From positions 64,001 to 128,000 of the forward strand of contig CAJNDS010000957.1 in assembly GCA_905221605.1 (NCBI GenBank): DNA of 64,000 nt, in the 5' to 3' direction. The translations under genes were made by a program, and so were the position numbers. Positions 7,942 to 18,225 of this stretch are shown one piece after another. Position 1 is the stretch's first letter. The number at the start of each line of letters is the position of its first letter. Origin of the DNA: Symbiodinium natans. Its lineage: Eukaryota > Sar > Dinophyceae > Suessiales > Symbiodiniaceae. Below the pieces are notes generated by a model, which was not told where the DNA came from, searched no databases, and saw only the letters and a list, made by a program, of their open reading frames with translations.

Positions 7942-9415
7942 TTGAGCCTTGTTGGCAAAGTTCAGAGAAAGCTAATGGCACTGATTTTCTGGCGTCGGTT
8001 TCGGTCATCTCAGTTGTTGAGACCTGACAGGGCTAGCGGCCAGCGTTGCTCTTGCGGCTCTTGCGCCTTTGCCGCCGCCAGGTTCTACACGTGCTCGTCT
8101 GCAAGTCACGGCAAAGGCGTGCTCTAGAACAGTATCGAGCAAAAATCGTGCAACCAAGTACCGCCGCGTGTCAGGAAGTATGAGGGCTCACCGCGTGTTA
8201 GAGGTGTGGTCGTGCACTGTGCAGAGTTCGCATATGTTCTCATTTCAGCCTTTTCCGTATGTGATTATTGAGATAACTACGCAGAAGATTGCAGCCACCA
8301 TCGTCAGCGAAGGCAGTTGGCCTGAAGCGCAGGGAACTAGCGGCCAAACCCCTCAACCTGCCTTGGAAATGGCTGGGGCTTACAGAAGTTCGCATTCTTG
8401 GGGTTTAGGGTTTAGGGTTTAGGGTTTAGGGTGACTCCCTGACTGTCTCAGGTCCTAGGACAAGACGTTTGCGGCAAGCTCCACAAGCAAGGCACTCGAG
8501 TCATGACAGCCATGAACAAGCCAAGCTCCCACGGGCCTATAGCCACCGATGTTGCCGCGCACGTAAGTACGATAGATATGGGCTTGGCATAGCCGTATAA
8601 TATGTTGTCTGCCTGCCAGGGGTGCAAATGGAAGCACTGGGGCAATCTGTCGGACCAGTGCATGGTTTAGAGACTTGATACAAAACAAATGCAGAGTTAC
8701 GACAACAAAGATCGTGCATTCGGCAGGAAGCACAAGAGAAAGAGCTGGCTGAGGATATATTAGTCAGTAAGGCTCGGCGACAGGCTCGGGACCAACAAAG
8801 AAGCGCTGCTATGTCAGCTAAGATCAATGCCTTGTGCAACAGCCAATTTCAATCGCAAGGGGTGTCCCAAGACGCGATTGGATGTGGTTAGGTCAGTCAA
8901 TGACTACTGACTAATGTAGTCCTGCAACCACCCCAATCCAGGTTGAGGACCTTGGCCAGATTACTGCCAAGTCGCATATTTTAAGCACGAAGGGATGATG
9001 ATGCAGTTCAGCACCTTCAACGCCACAATCACCTGGGATCAGTCCGGCCACGGCAACAGGGATACGCTTTCACAAGAAATTGGTTCGCTTTGCGCGTCTG
9101 CTAGAAGGCAGCTTGGGGCCTGACCTATGGTGCATGTGCAAACCCAGCCCCCCGTCCCACCCAGAGTACCCGGTATAGCCTTACTGCACCCCAAGCAAAT
9201 TAAAGAACCTACTTAAACATACAGCGTAGACAAATTTATCCCTGCACTCGAAAAGCCCCTTTAACTCGGTCAAGGTACTAAACAGTGATTATTGCAGGTT
9301 TGGGGGGCACGAGGGCTAGCGTGTTTAGGGTCGGCAAGAGAAAAGCTCAATCGAGGGACAGAACATGACCTTTCAGAGCCTACTGCTGCCCAAGAACCCA
9401 AACAAAGCCATTGAA
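7942..9415. other. Mostly unassigned spacer with open but ambiguous frames
   Basis: This contains open frames on both strands (plus around 8200-8400, minus around 8455-8700) and a telomeric array at 8400-8431. Around 8967-9125 both strands look coding-like: minus VIVALKVLNCIII, plus MMMQFSTFNATITW. I could not choose between them. Confidence 0.3.
8400..8431 (+). repeat. Interstitial telomeric array
   Basis: Four and a half units. Confidence 0.9.
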
Positions 9416-9503
9416 GCCGGCGGTGGCTTCGGCCAAGGACGGGATTCCAGGGCCAGTACCCAAGAAGATCATCCTTTCGGAGATGTTTGGAGGGATGCAG
9501 AAG
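9416..9503 (+). CDS. Exon ([14 protein letters not shown])
   Basis: The plus strand reads [15 protein letters not shown] then [14 protein letters not shown] up to the donor AAG|GTTTGT. The 5' limit is approximate. Product unknown. Confidence 0.38.
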
Positions 9504-11285
9504 GTTTGTAAGGCGGTTTAGGGTTGTTGAGGTTTGCGGCTGCCCGGCAGTGGTTGGGCCGGGGCTTCTGAAAGCTTAGATGCTGAGGTCCTACATGACA
9601 GAACCCATTGGCGGCAACGACGCGGAATCTTCACTCGGGTCAAGGAAATGGCTTACAGGAGGTTCTGGTGCAGGGAAGTACTTTTAAGGGTTTTCATCTT
9701 ATAGGAGGGTCATGGGGAGGGGACTGCCAACTTCTAGCAGGCCTGTGACTGTATCAAACAATCCGGAAAAGTCAAGTTCCCTGCGCCCTAAACCCTAAAC
9801 CCAACACCCTGTAATGTCGGCACAAGTATGGCTGAGGCTCCCCCCAGCTTTGATGATCATGACCCATAGACAGATCCAGGTGGTCAGCTGAAGGTTGGTC
9901 ACCCACTCATCCTCGTCTTCCTGCGCTTCGGGCATATGTTGTGATGCGAGAGCCTTCTTGATTCTCACTTCGGCCAAGTACTTGTGGCACAGAATTTATG
10001 GCATTCATATGGTGCATACTACCCATATTCTTCATATGAATAAGGGTTACATGGGTCATGGGTCCTTGAGAAGCCGCTCATAGAAGACGTTCGGCAGCGC
10101 AGAGAGTAGGGCCGACAGAACCTGCCAGCAAACACAGGTCTGGAGGAACCAGGGTTTCGGCTCTCGCACTCGGGTTTAGGCTTTAGGGTTTAGGGCTATG
10201 AAAGCGTGCTCTGCGATAACAACAAACGTATTTGCTCAAGTGAATAAGGGCACCCCAAGTTAGCTGATGATTGGCCGGAGCGGTGGAATGCCTTATAAAA
10301 CAGAGCTCGGTGCAACATCTGCTCCGATAAGGTCTCGGTTTGCCGCAAGTTCCGGTACATATGCTTAATATTCGCAATACAATTCATCTTATTCATATTA
10401 TTCGTAGTATTCCTATTGTTTATATTCTCAATATTCATGATATGCTTGATAGTAGAACATATTGAGTCGTACTAAGGTTTTCCTGGACCAGCCTAGATGG
10501 GGAGTGCTGACTGTGAGCATGTCCAACCCTTGGACTGAACAACCTGTAATTTGTATTTCGAACAACTACCCCTCCCTCCCCATCACATGAAACACCCCCT
10601 TCCCCTCCCTCCGAGCCCTGAACCCTCGAGACCCTTTTGTGAACCCGTGCTGAGGCCGAGGCGTGTGACGGGAAAGTAGAAACCCTGAACCCTAGAAACC
10701 CCCTAAACCCTAAACCCTAAACCTTAAACCCTAAACCCTAAACCCTAAACCCTAAACTGCCCTAAACCACAGGAGGATTTACAACTCAATGTCGGCCACG
10801 CTGCTGTCAGACCCGCGCCCAGCCATGGAGCAGATCCGCCTCGGATCCAGCGAGCAGGAGCGTGTGACAGTCCATATATATATATATATATATATATAAT
10901 ATCTCAAATATATATATATATATATGCAGACACAAAGACATAAATATGTATGTACGTATGTATGTATGTATGTATGTATGTGCTCTTTCGATCTTCTTTC
11001 TGGATCTCTCGCTGCCTCTCTTTGTCTCCCTGGTGCTCGCTCGGTCGCTCTCTCTCTTGCTCTCCCTCCCTCCCATCTGCTTCAGGATGGTAATCTTCTT
11101 CTCCTGCACAGAATGTAGTCCGGCTGGGGTACATAACCCATCCTGCAATCGAGCACCTGAGGTTACCAGGACATCCACCCGTCTTTCTTAAAGCTGCTAA
11201 GGCTGAGGGCCAAGGTGTTATACCACGTTTTCAGCCATTCCTTAGGCCTGCAAGCTTGTCGCAGCTAGCAAACTCACTAAGCTAG
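9416..11285 (+). CDS. Unidentified plus-strand gene, 3' end
   Basis: Three plus-strand exons look coherent: about 9416-9503, 10773-10863 and 11112-11285. The last two join in phase 0 (donor CGT|GTGACA, acceptor CCTGCACAG) and end at a TAG. The 248-nt intron between them is almost entirely microsatellite: (TA)n, then (TATG)n, then a CT-rich tract. A telomeric array sits just before the 10773 exon. The protein is not recognised. A minus-strand coding-like exon ([13 protein letters not shown], 9985-9847) lies within the span, so another gene may overlap. Confidence 0.45.
9847..9985 (-). CDS. Acidic coding-like exon
   Basis: The minus strand reads [19 protein letters not shown] then [19 protein letters not shown] after an acceptor-like CCACAAG. 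A GTCATG donor follows TGG. Not recognised; it could be an isolated exon of the large minus-strand gene. Confidence 0.38.
10679..10756 (-). repeat. Interstitial telomeric array
   Basis: About ten units just before the exon at 10773. Confidence 0.88.
10773..10863 (+). CDS. Exon ([18 protein letters not shown])
   Basis: The acceptor ACCACAG lies 12 nt past a telomeric array. The exon reads RIYN then [19 protein letters not shown], ending SSEQER before GTGACA. It could alternatively start at the ATG at 10789. Confidence 0.45.
10873..11100. repeat. Microsatellite-filled intron: (TA)n, (TATG)n, CT-rich
   Basis: Occupies most of the intron between the plus-strand exons ending 10863 and starting 11112. 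Confidence 0.85.
11112..11285 (+). CDS. Terminal exon ([15 protein letters not shown])
   Basis: The long pyrimidine tract and CCTGCACAG acceptor precede 57 codons ([20 protein letters not shown] at the start, LSQLANSLS at the end) and a TAG stop. Phase agrees with the exon at 10863. Confidence 0.48.
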   Translation, partial: NVVRLGYITHPAIEHLRLPGHPPVFLKAAKAEGQGVIPRFQPFLRPASLSQLANSLS

Positions 11286-11440
11286 AGATTAAGACTGGGA
11301 TGCCTTTACCCTCGCGACCTCTCTCCGTCTCGCTTTCTCCACGTTCGCCCCCTTCCTGAATTCGGGGTTCTACTTCTTCGCCGTGGATTCAGCTTGCGGT
11401 TTGTCTTGCGCACTCCCGCAATCTTCAACTGACATACAAC

Positions 11441-11549
11441 CGAGAAAACAGCGACAGGAAGACCCAACCTGCCCAAGGGGCTCAAAACTGCTGGACCCGA
11501 GACTTCGGCCAACTGCGTGAGGAGGGTGCCTGCTCGGGGTCTCTGGGGT
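11441..11549 (-). CDS. Coding-like exon downstream of the transporter
   Basis: It lies between acceptor GCCTTCAG and donor TCG|GTTGTA and reads TLLTQLAEVSGPAVLSPLGR then LGLPVAVFS. It may be part of the transporter, but I see no family motif. Confidence 0.35.
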
Positions 11550-11700
11550 CTGAAGGCTGGTGTTTTGGAGCTCCTGGTCTTAAGCATCGGTTTGGGATCT
11601 GTTGGGCATAAAAAAAGCCGAAACCCAAAACCTAGAGTGTTGCGGTCCTCTTCGCCTGCCTGCATAGAGCTGCCTCCGAACCAAATCATTCAATCCCCAC

Positions 11701-11812
11701 AATCCCCCCCCAGTTGGCCTAGAAGAAGCAGGCCCAAGGCGACGATCTGCGTACTGGAGAAGGTCTTGTTGAGCATCTGTGACATGAAGCCCGCAGTGAA
11801 GATCAGCTTGCT
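11701..11812 (-). CDS. SLC35-like exon (KLIFTAGFMSQMLNKTFS)
   Basis: This is the clearest exon of the transporter. KLIFTAGFMSQMLNKTFS then TQIVALGLLLLGQLG reproduces the conserved loop and membrane helix of the nucleotide-sugar transporter family. Confidence 0.6.
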
Positions 11813-12914
11813 CTGACCTCTATGTTGTCAGGATTTGCCGGCCCGACACCAAACCCTGCCTCCTGAACCAGTCGCGAACCTGACCCTCACAAATATCGAA
11901 ATCCTGGCACAAGACCCTTCATGAAAAACAGCCGGTGCGTTGAAGAACAGCAAAGCCTCACCCAGGACCCGTGTTGCAGATCCCGCATCCGGGCTGCTCA
12001 TGGTATTTACTCCACACACCTTCGAGACATCCCCAAAACCCACCAATCACAATGTCACTGCGCAACCCTAAACCCTATAAACCCTATAAACCCTATAAAC
12101 CCTACAAACCCTCTAAACCCACTAAACCCTCTAAACCCTCTAAACCCTCTAAACCCTCTAAACCCTCTAAACCCTCTAAACCCTCTAAACCCTCTAAACC
12201 CTCTAAACCCTCTAAACCCTCTAAACCCTATAAACCCTATAAACCCTAAACCTTTATCTTGCCCGCAACTCCAACTTGAACCATTCAATCGCTCGAGACT
12301 TCACAGTTCGTTCCAGGCCGCTCAAGACCTGGTACGTGGCAGCAGAACAATACTGAAGGCAAACAAAGTAAAGAAGATTCCTCAGATGCAGCAACACTCA
12401 GGGTCAGAAGCAGCTCCTACAGCCATGACGAACAGGCATTAGCTTCCGCAAGGCCCATAAACCCATAGTGCGTCTGAAGTTGCTGCGCTGCATAGAGCAA
12501 TCCGACCCACCACATTGCAAAGGGCCTTCGCTTCAAGGCTGTCCTCAGGTGAGCCCAGTCCCACGTCGTGCCCAAGTGATGCACTGCGACCTGCGAAATA
12601 CAAGCCCTTCTTCAGTGGCGGAACATACGCCCAGAACTGCCCTAGCTTCTCATGCAAGCCACTTGATGGTTGGCCACACTTCCCTCGGCGTCTTGATCAC
12701 ACCGATGGCGGTGAGAAGCAACCTCTGATAGAGCCACATGCGACGCTCTTCGGTGGGCTCCTGGAACTCTTTATTTATCGCTGTTAGGCGCCTTCAAGGT
12801 GCCTGACACTCTGACGCTGCGTGGTTGAGAGGTTACCCGGCCAAAGGGCGGAAACTTCAGAACCTCTGAAATCAGCGTCACGTTCGCCCCGGAGTAGGAC
12901 ATGTCACACCGGGC
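11701..12914 (-). CDS. SLC35-like nucleotide-sugar transporter (partial)
   Basis: Nucleotide-sugar transporters are multi-pass Golgi/ER antiporters that exchange nucleotide sugars for nucleoside monophosphates. In minus-strand order I see 12914-12856 (SYSGANVTLISEVLK, the N-terminal '-x-E-x-x-K' helix), 12543-12455 (FAMWWVGLLYAAQQLQTHYG), 12352-12305 (AATYQVLSGL) and 11812-11701 (SKLIFTAGFMSQMLNKTFSS then QIVALGLLLLGQLGG). The last two match the family core 'QV-x-SQ-x-K-[IL]-x-x-TA-x-F-S-x-x-ML-x-x-x-LS-x-x-QW-x-AL-x-LL-x-x-GV'. Phases are not all reconciled and the C-terminal half is not identified. The last intron, 492 nt, holds a 9-bp telomere-variant array. Confidence 0.55.
12065..12252 (-). 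repeat. 9-bp telomere-derived array (CCCTCTAAA)n
   Basis: Starts and ends with CCCTATAAA units and has a core of about 12 tandem CCCTCTAAA. It lies inside an intron of the SLC35-like gene. Translation gives artefactual Asn-Pro-Leu or Lys-Pro-Ser repeats. Confidence 0.9.
12305..12352 (-). CDS. SLC35-like exon (AATYQVLSGL)
   Basis: A TGCCTTCAG acceptor is followed by YCSAATYQVLSGLERT. ATYQVLSG is close to the family's 'AT-x-QV-x-SQLK'. The donor is ACT|GTGAAG. Confidence 0.5.
12455..12543 (-). CDS. SLC35-like exon, aromatic membrane helix
   Basis: The frame reading RRPFAMWWVGLLYAAQQLQT fits the 'P-x-x-x-YA-x-QN-x-L' region. A second frame (AKALCNVVGRIALC) is also open, so the assignment rests on gene context. 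Confidence 0.4.
12856..12914 (-). CDS. SLC35-like exon, N-terminal helix
   Basis: It reads ARCDMSYSGANVTLISEVLK after the acceptor TTTAAG and resembles the 'YS-x-S-x-x-V-x-x-x-E-x-x-K' start of nucleotide-sugar transporters. The donor (GAA|GTTTCC) is weak. Confidence 0.45.
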
Positions 12915-13041
12915 CTTAAACGAGCACAACTCTATGTCTATGCCAACTGGTGTCATTGCGGCAGTCCAATTCGCCCAGTAGGAGCCCATGAATGTTAACC
13001 TGCCAACCCTAAACCCTTTTTTTTGCATCCGGACTCATTGC

Positions 13042-13109
13042 TAAACCCTAAACCCTAAACCCTAAACCCTAAACCCTAAACCCGAAACCCTAAACCCTAA
13101 ACCCTAGAC
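13042..13109 (-). repeat. Interstitial telomeric array
   Basis: Nine units; a smaller fragment with T8 lies at 13004-13024. Confidence 0.88.
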
Positions 13110-13230
13110 CCAGCAATCCCCTTCTTTGCTAATGCAGCCCTTGGCCTTCGTCCACCAAGTCAAGGCATCCGTGGAGCATTTCTGGCAGACCAGAATCATG
13201 ATGCACCTGTGGCTTGATCGGCTTGAATTG

Positions 13231-13334
13231 GGATGTTCCCCCCCTTAGACTAATAGCCCTTTATAGGGATTACAGTAACCCCCTGATAATAATCCTTTTA
13301 AAGGACTGCTATTATAAGGGGGGACATCCCAAGG
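13231..13334. mobile_element. MITE family B
   Basis: GGGATGTTCCCCCC...GGACATCCCAAGG palindrome with AGTCCTT-type inner arms. Confidence 0.82.
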
Positions 13335-13335
13335 C

Positions 13336-13824
13336 TTGAAACAAGACCAAACTTCGGTTCTAGAGATGTCGACTCCTGACACATGCACTGAATGTGCGAC
13401 GAAAGTGCACTTGATTGAAAGGGTTTGCCTCAGGCCCTCCTGCGAAAACCAGTATAAGCCAAACGGCTGTCTCTTGCATAACCTACTGCAAGTTAGGGGA
13501 CTCTTGCCGAGGCACACTGTCCCCGGCGAGACTAGTTGCCGCAACCATCCTCAAGAGAAGTGGGCTGGGGTCGCAAGACGCGTCGTGGTGGCGTCATGCC
13601 CTATGCAAGACATGAAGAATCTTCGGGAAAGGTCTGGGCAAAGCGCGTTGCAGGCTGCAAAGAGGGTTGTGCGTGCATGCATCTTCGTGGGCTTTTGCCT
13701 GATGAATTCAGTGATGCCGGGATCTGATGTACCTGGTGTACCGCACGCAAGAACTTGCATGCCCAAGACGGCAGCCAATCAAAGGGAGGGGATGGTCTAT
13801 ATACAACCTGTAGAATATAAATAA
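13336..13824 (+). CDS. Long open frame, doubtful
   Basis: 163 stop-free codons starting at an ATG just after the MITE at 13231-13334. Composition is not distinctive, the opposite strand is also partly open, and no domain is recognised. Reported because of length only. Confidence 0.22.
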   Translation: MKQDQTSVLEMSTPDTCTECATKVHLIERVCLRPSCENQYKPNGCLLHNLLQVRGLLPRHTVPGETSCRNHPQEKWAGVARRVVVASCPMQDMKNLRERSGQSALQAAKRVVRACIFVGFCLMNSVMPGSDVPGVPHARTCMPKTAANQREGMVYIQPVEYK

Positions 13825-14280
13825 TGACTAAATATCAACAAAAAACCATAAAACAAATACATATATATATACATATATCTATACATATTTGTTTTACGTG
13901 TGTGTATCTGTGCGTGTATGTGGACACAAGCGTTCATGCCTTTTTTGCGAACATGCCCAAAACACTGGCATGTGCAACCCCAGACAAGCGCTTTTCAAGC
14001 CTAAACCCTAAACCGAGCTGGAGACTGTGCATGTTCACTGTTAGTACGTCAAACCAAGAAAAACCTTTCTTAAGTCGTAACGCGCGAGACGTCAAGGAAG
14101 ATGAGAACCACAAACATACCTTCCCGATAAGCAAGCCGAGAGCTTGCTAGTGTCACAGTATACTGGACTACTGGATATTTGTTTTTTTTAAACACAAGAG
14201 AAACAAAGCATACGAGAGACATTACACAAGCTTAAAATGCCACAAATGTGCACTCCCACAGTCCCTCGGACTCCAAGCTT

Positions 14281-14417
14281 ATATATAGGGATCCTTAATA
14301 TATATGACTTACGGCATCTGTTCCTTAATTCAGGACTAGACCTTACATTATGTGGGGATCTTGAATATGACTGAAGGTCTATTTCTTAAGGGATCAGGGA
14401 TACTGGGGACTCTTTGG
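14281..14417. mobile_element. MITE family A, degenerate
   Basis: Recognisable from AGGGATCCTTAATAT and TTCTTAAGGGAT...GGGGACTCTTTGGG; truncated by a telomeric array. Confidence 0.55.
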
Positions 14418-14418
14418 G

Positions 14419-14462
14419 CCCTAAACCCTAAACCCTAAACCCTAAACCCTAAACCCTAAACC
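14419..14462 (-). repeat. Interstitial telomeric array
   Basis: Six units, abutting a MITE remnant on one side and an ATG on the other. Confidence 0.9.
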
Positions 14463-14463
14463 C

Positions 14464-14579
14464 ATGGCCTCCATCCTCGGAGTTGCTGGAAGCCTTCCGT
14501 GCCACGAGGAGGCCGACCTTGGCGGTCTGAGGCCACGGAGAAAGGTCCCGAAGCCAGGGCCCCACCGTGAAGAGTATAC
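14464..14579 (+). CDS. Coding-like exon beginning with ATG after a telomeric array
   Basis: An ATG directly follows the array at 14419-14462 and reads MASILGVAGSLPCHEEADLG then LRPRRKVPKPGPHREEYT before a C-tract. The minus strand is also open, so strand is uncertain. Confidence 0.28.
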
Positions 14580-14596
14580 CCCCCCCCCAAAAAAAA

Positions 14597-14715
14597 ATAT
14601 ATATATATATATATAGATACACAGAATATAAATATCTATATATATATATACATATATATATATATACATGTATACATATATAATAAATAACATAATATAT
14701 GTATATACATATATA
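14597..14715. repeat. (TA)n microsatellite preceded by C10A9
   Basis: C run at 14579-14588, A run, then interrupted TA repeats. Confidence 0.85.
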
Positions 14716-14797
14716 ACAGAGTCCTTTAAAAGGGATAAAAATCGGGGGTGCTAGAATCCCTACAAAGGACTGTTAGTAGAAGACCGTGGAGAGTATA

Positions 14798-14906
14798 TGG
14801 GGGTTTCCGAAATTAGGGGTACCTTATTGGATTCCTTACTTTAAGGGAGTCCTGCTATTTGTGGTTAAAACTAGGGGTCCCGTATTCTCGCACAGCCCCA
14901 TATGAC
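14798..14906. mobile_element. MITE family F
   Basis: TATGGGGGTTTCCGAAATTAGG to ...GCCCCATAT. Confidence 0.7.
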
Positions 14907-15469
14907 ACCGTATGACTATAGACCACTACAAAGGGGCTTATAGAGGGCTTGCAGGTCTCAGTGGGCTTGAAATCATGAAAAGTCACGAAGCTACAAACGA
15001 ACCAGGGGGCCGTTGCCAGAGCGCCAGCTGCAAGGTATTCCAGGCTCTGGTCGAAGGAACTGGGAGACCTCACCACGGGCCTGGCAGGCACAAAGCAATG
15101 CAGGCATGAACAAGCAAAAGGAAATTACCCGAGCTGACATTTATGCACAGAAGCTGTGCTAGAGTGAGTGTTGTGTGTTTGTAAGAGAGCAAGGCAGAGG
15201 CAAAGAGGGAGAGAGAGAGATAGATGCAATGAGCAGGAAACAAAATCAGTGAGCTTTACCAGTAGCAAGTTTGCGGCCAGTATCTTTGGCTAAAATTCTT
15301 ATCGTTTTACAGTGATTGCGTACACAAGGTAATGCTTCGGGGTACATGGTTGGCTTGCATTCCAAAGCCTAGGTGGCTTCAACATCGAACCTACAGCCGT
15401 GGGTTTGAAGGGTTAACAGGTTTATTTAGAGTCTAGCCCCCAAACCTGAACAACCCATCAGCCCTCAGA

Positions 15470-15575
15470 GCCAGAGACCCCGAAATGTCAGCCACAGCGA
15501 GGTTTGTCAGGGCAGCTCACCCCCTAGAGATCCGGAAACGTCGGCCACAGTGAGGTTTCTGAGGGGGGCTCACCC
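15470..15575. repeat. Two-copy tandem duplication (about 60 bp)
   Basis: The block with AGAGACCCCGAAATGTCAGC...GCTCACCC is repeated once with scattered substitutions (AGAGATCCGGAAACGTCGGC...GCTCACCC). Confidence 0.6.
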
Positions 15576-16092
15576 AGACAGCAAGAACCCTGCAAAATGT
15601 TATCGTTTTTTTTTTTTGTTTAACTCCTTATCGTTTTACAAGCTAAACGCTACTCAGGCGCACTCCTTTCTAACCCGCAAGCCGCGGGGTTATTTTACAA
15701 CCCCACATAGCTGCATGAAGTTTTTATGCTGTCAGTACTTCCGGTCTTCAGTTGCAACTGCAGATGCAGTCCCAACGTCGATGATCTAATGTATCAATAT
15801 TACACCGCCATCATATGAGCGCTCATATTGTACAAGAATCATAAAACCAAAAAATGAACAGAGAAATAAATAATTAAACAATAAATAAATGAATAAATGA
15901 ATTAAAAAATGAATAAATACATGTGTATAACACGCTAATAATCAGAAGAATAACAATCGGCTAATATGTAGAAATATGTGTGTATATACACTGGCCGCAT
16001 CCCGAGCAAAGGGCCTGCCAGTGTCTTGAATCTTTGATGGTCGGCCAGCAAAAACGGTCTGACCATGCACGCAGGTGGCCTCGGCTGCTCCC

Positions 16093-16128
16093 TGGGTTTA
16101 GGGTTTAGGGTTTAGGGTTTAGGGTTAA
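16093..16128 (+). repeat. Interstitial telomeric array
   Basis: Five units. Confidence 0.9.
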
Positions 16129-16169
16129 GGCATGGGTTAGGCTGGACGAACTGAGAAGTTGTTGCATGC

Positions 16170-16345
16170 AAGCGCAGATCAAGCTCAGCGACCCCAGCAC
16201 ACGTAGATCTGGGGTTCATGTGCAGGTTGAAGGCTGGATTTCCTGGAGTCTGCGGCCTGGGGCCGATTGCCCGCTGCAGCTGGTCGGGCAGCCCGAACTC
16301 AGCAGTGGATGTTTCGTGCCGCGAGTCGAACCTTATGCCCAAGGA
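16170..16345 (+). CDS. Coding-like exon ending at a telomeric array
   Basis: The plus strand reads IKLSDPSTRRSGVHVQVEGW then ISWSLRPGADCPLQLVGQPE and continues to YAQG, where a telomeric array starts as GTTTAGGG. Another possible case of an array providing the donor. Product unknown. Confidence 0.38.
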
Positions 16346-16370
16346 GTTTAGGGAGTTTAGGGTTTAGGAC
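16346..16370 (+). repeat. Telomeric units directly after an exon-like frame
   Basis: Three units with a 2-nt spacer; see the exon at 16170-16345. Confidence 0.75.
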
Positions 16371-16692
16371 TACAGTCCACAAGTGGTGCGGCTCTGTGCA
16401 AGCTTGAGAAGTCCCTTGCGCGTGGGGCCCCACTATTCTTGCCAAGGGGCACGTCCACCTCATGCACCATCAGCCAAACCAGCAGAGCCCATGCGAAAGG
16501 GTGGCACCGCCATCGACTCCGGCCATGAATGGAGCCGGAAGCCATGCGGCTCCGCCCCGCAGGAGGGCCACTAACAGCACACGATGTCATGTGCCCTGTG
16601 TTGTTCTTAACTTGAAGAGAGCCCAAATCCCGCGTGGCGGATGGCACAAGCAACTGAGAAGTTTACGTCCGGCGGCCGATCGCACTCTACTT

Positions 16693-16800
16693 TAAAGGTT
16701 CATGGGCAGTTTTAAGTAGGGATGTGTAAATATGGCAACTATACTTTTAACCCATTTGAGGTGCTTAATGGTGCTTATAACCCTCTTATAACTATACCCA
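16693..16800. mobile_element. MITE family D, diverged
   Basis: AAGGTTCATGGGCAGTTTTAAG start with internal palindrome. Confidence 0.55.
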
Positions 16801-16809
16801 TCTCCTCAG

Positions 16810-16919
16810 CAGCTCAGAACCCTCTCCGGCAAAGTTGCGGAGGAGATGGCGATGAAAACTACGTCGCTTTCAAGCTCGCCGAGCACCTTCGGAGGATGTG
16901 CCTGAGGAGCACAGTTTAG
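16810..16919 (+). CDS. Possible terminal exon after a MITE
   Basis: The acceptor CTCCTCAG immediately follows the MITE at 16693-16800. One frame reads DENYVAFKLAEHLRRMCL and ends at TAG. A second frame is also open, so confidence is limited. Confidence 0.32.
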
Positions 16920-17000
16920 CACAGCATAGCACAGCTTTTCAGTGCTAGGGCTGCCTGCAAGGCCGACCCTACTGCAGCAAAAGAGTCACCGGACCCTAAC

Positions 17001-17226
17001 CCTGATGCCATCACTCGATGCGCGTCGGAGTGCCTTTGGATCCACTTTCAGAGCATTGATGGCAAAGTGTAGATCTTCCAGAGTGCAGTCGGCAAGGCTA
17101 ATGACCTCGGCAGACAGGGAACTCAGAGCAAAGTATCGCCGGTCGAACGGGCCAAAATTCTTCATAGCTTCTTGAATCCAAGCCTTGCTAAAGACATGGG
17201 TCTCTAGATTTTGCTGAATCACATGT
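17001..17226 (-). CDS. Coding exon, unknown product
   Basis: 226 nt bounded by acceptor AAGGCAG and donor CAGG|GTTAGG. It encodes VHVIQQNLETHVFSKAWIQE, a middle with FGPFDRRYFALSSLSAEV, and LEDLHFAINALKVDPKAL. Amphipathic and protein-like throughout, but not recognised. Confidence 0.48.
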
Positions 17227-17853
17227 ACTGCCTTCCCACATTGCACAGGGCATAGATTTCCTCCGGATCAAGTATATAGTAGCAGGATGTAGCAGGCCAG
17301 CGAGGCCAATATACTCATAGGAACTTTCACAGCCCTGGCACCACTAGCCGGCACGATTGGATCGTCTCGGCCATCTTCTTCGCCTGGCGCAATGACGAGG
17401 CTGCTTTTATGCAGCTCTCTTTATATGGTTGCATGTCACCATCAACTTTCCGAAACGCCCTCCAAAACACCAACAAAAGCTTGAAAACCTTAAAACTAAA
17501 ACCTTAAACCCCAAACCGCGAAAACCCAAATCCTGAAGGGGGGCGGGGGCCGGGCATGGGGGGCAGGAGGGGGCAGGGCGGGGGGGGGGGAAGGGGGGAG
17601 GGGGGGGCAGGGGGGGGACTTGCTCCAGACAACAATGTGGCCTCGTCCCCCGGAGCACAGTCAAGCAATCCCAAATGACGCCGGAAAGTTTCAAACCCAC
17701 TCGAGAGGAAACCACAATCCGTGGTAGACCCCCAGAAAGGCAGTCTCAAGTAGAAAGGGCGGGGAGACCACAATCTACCAGGCTGTTGACACGGGGATGA
17801 GATGAGGGTGCAGGCACCTTCTTGGGATCATCGCGGCAGACGATTCGTTTCAC

Positions 17854-17978
17854 CTGGGTTTTCTTTGCGCGTGAAGTTTTTGTGCGGTTGCAATTGTTGT
17901 TTGGGGCGGCTTTGGTTGGCTCGGGGTCTGTGATGTAGGGGTCATGGATTGAAAGTCCGTGTCACCGGGTGTGGTAGC
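17854..17978 (-). CDS. Pro/Thr/Gln-rich coding exon
   Basis: The exon reads TTPGDTDFQSMTPTSQTPSQ then PKPPQTTIATAQKLHAQRKP between acceptor GGTATGAG and a strong donor CCCAG|GTGAAA. A low-complexity linker, function unknown. Confidence 0.45.
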
Positions 17979-18185
17979 CTCATACCACAACAAAATGTAA
18001 ACTAGCAGAACCCACGAGCCTTCAACTATATCGTATACCTGTATCACTGTCGGCAAGAACTACATCTGGAGAACCGACGCAAGGTCCGATTCAAACTTGC
18101 CACATGCCTTCCCACAAAACACGGTTGGTACAAACGCTCTTGAAAATGCAAGATGCGCAAAGCAACCAACACCCCCAGCGACCCA

Positions 18186-18222
18186 CCCTAAACCCCCAAC
18201 CCTAAACCCTAAACCCTAAACT
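18186..18222 (-). repeat. Telomeric units inside a splice donor
   Basis: Five units; on the minus strand the donor of exon 18226-18299 reads GTGAG then TTTAGGG. Confidence 0.8.
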
Positions 18223-18225
18223 CAC

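Noticed and set aside
11921-12442. Long open frame with Asn-Pro-Leu repeats
   Set aside because: It is a translation of the telomere-variant array (CCCTCTAAA)n and has no coding support outside the repeat.
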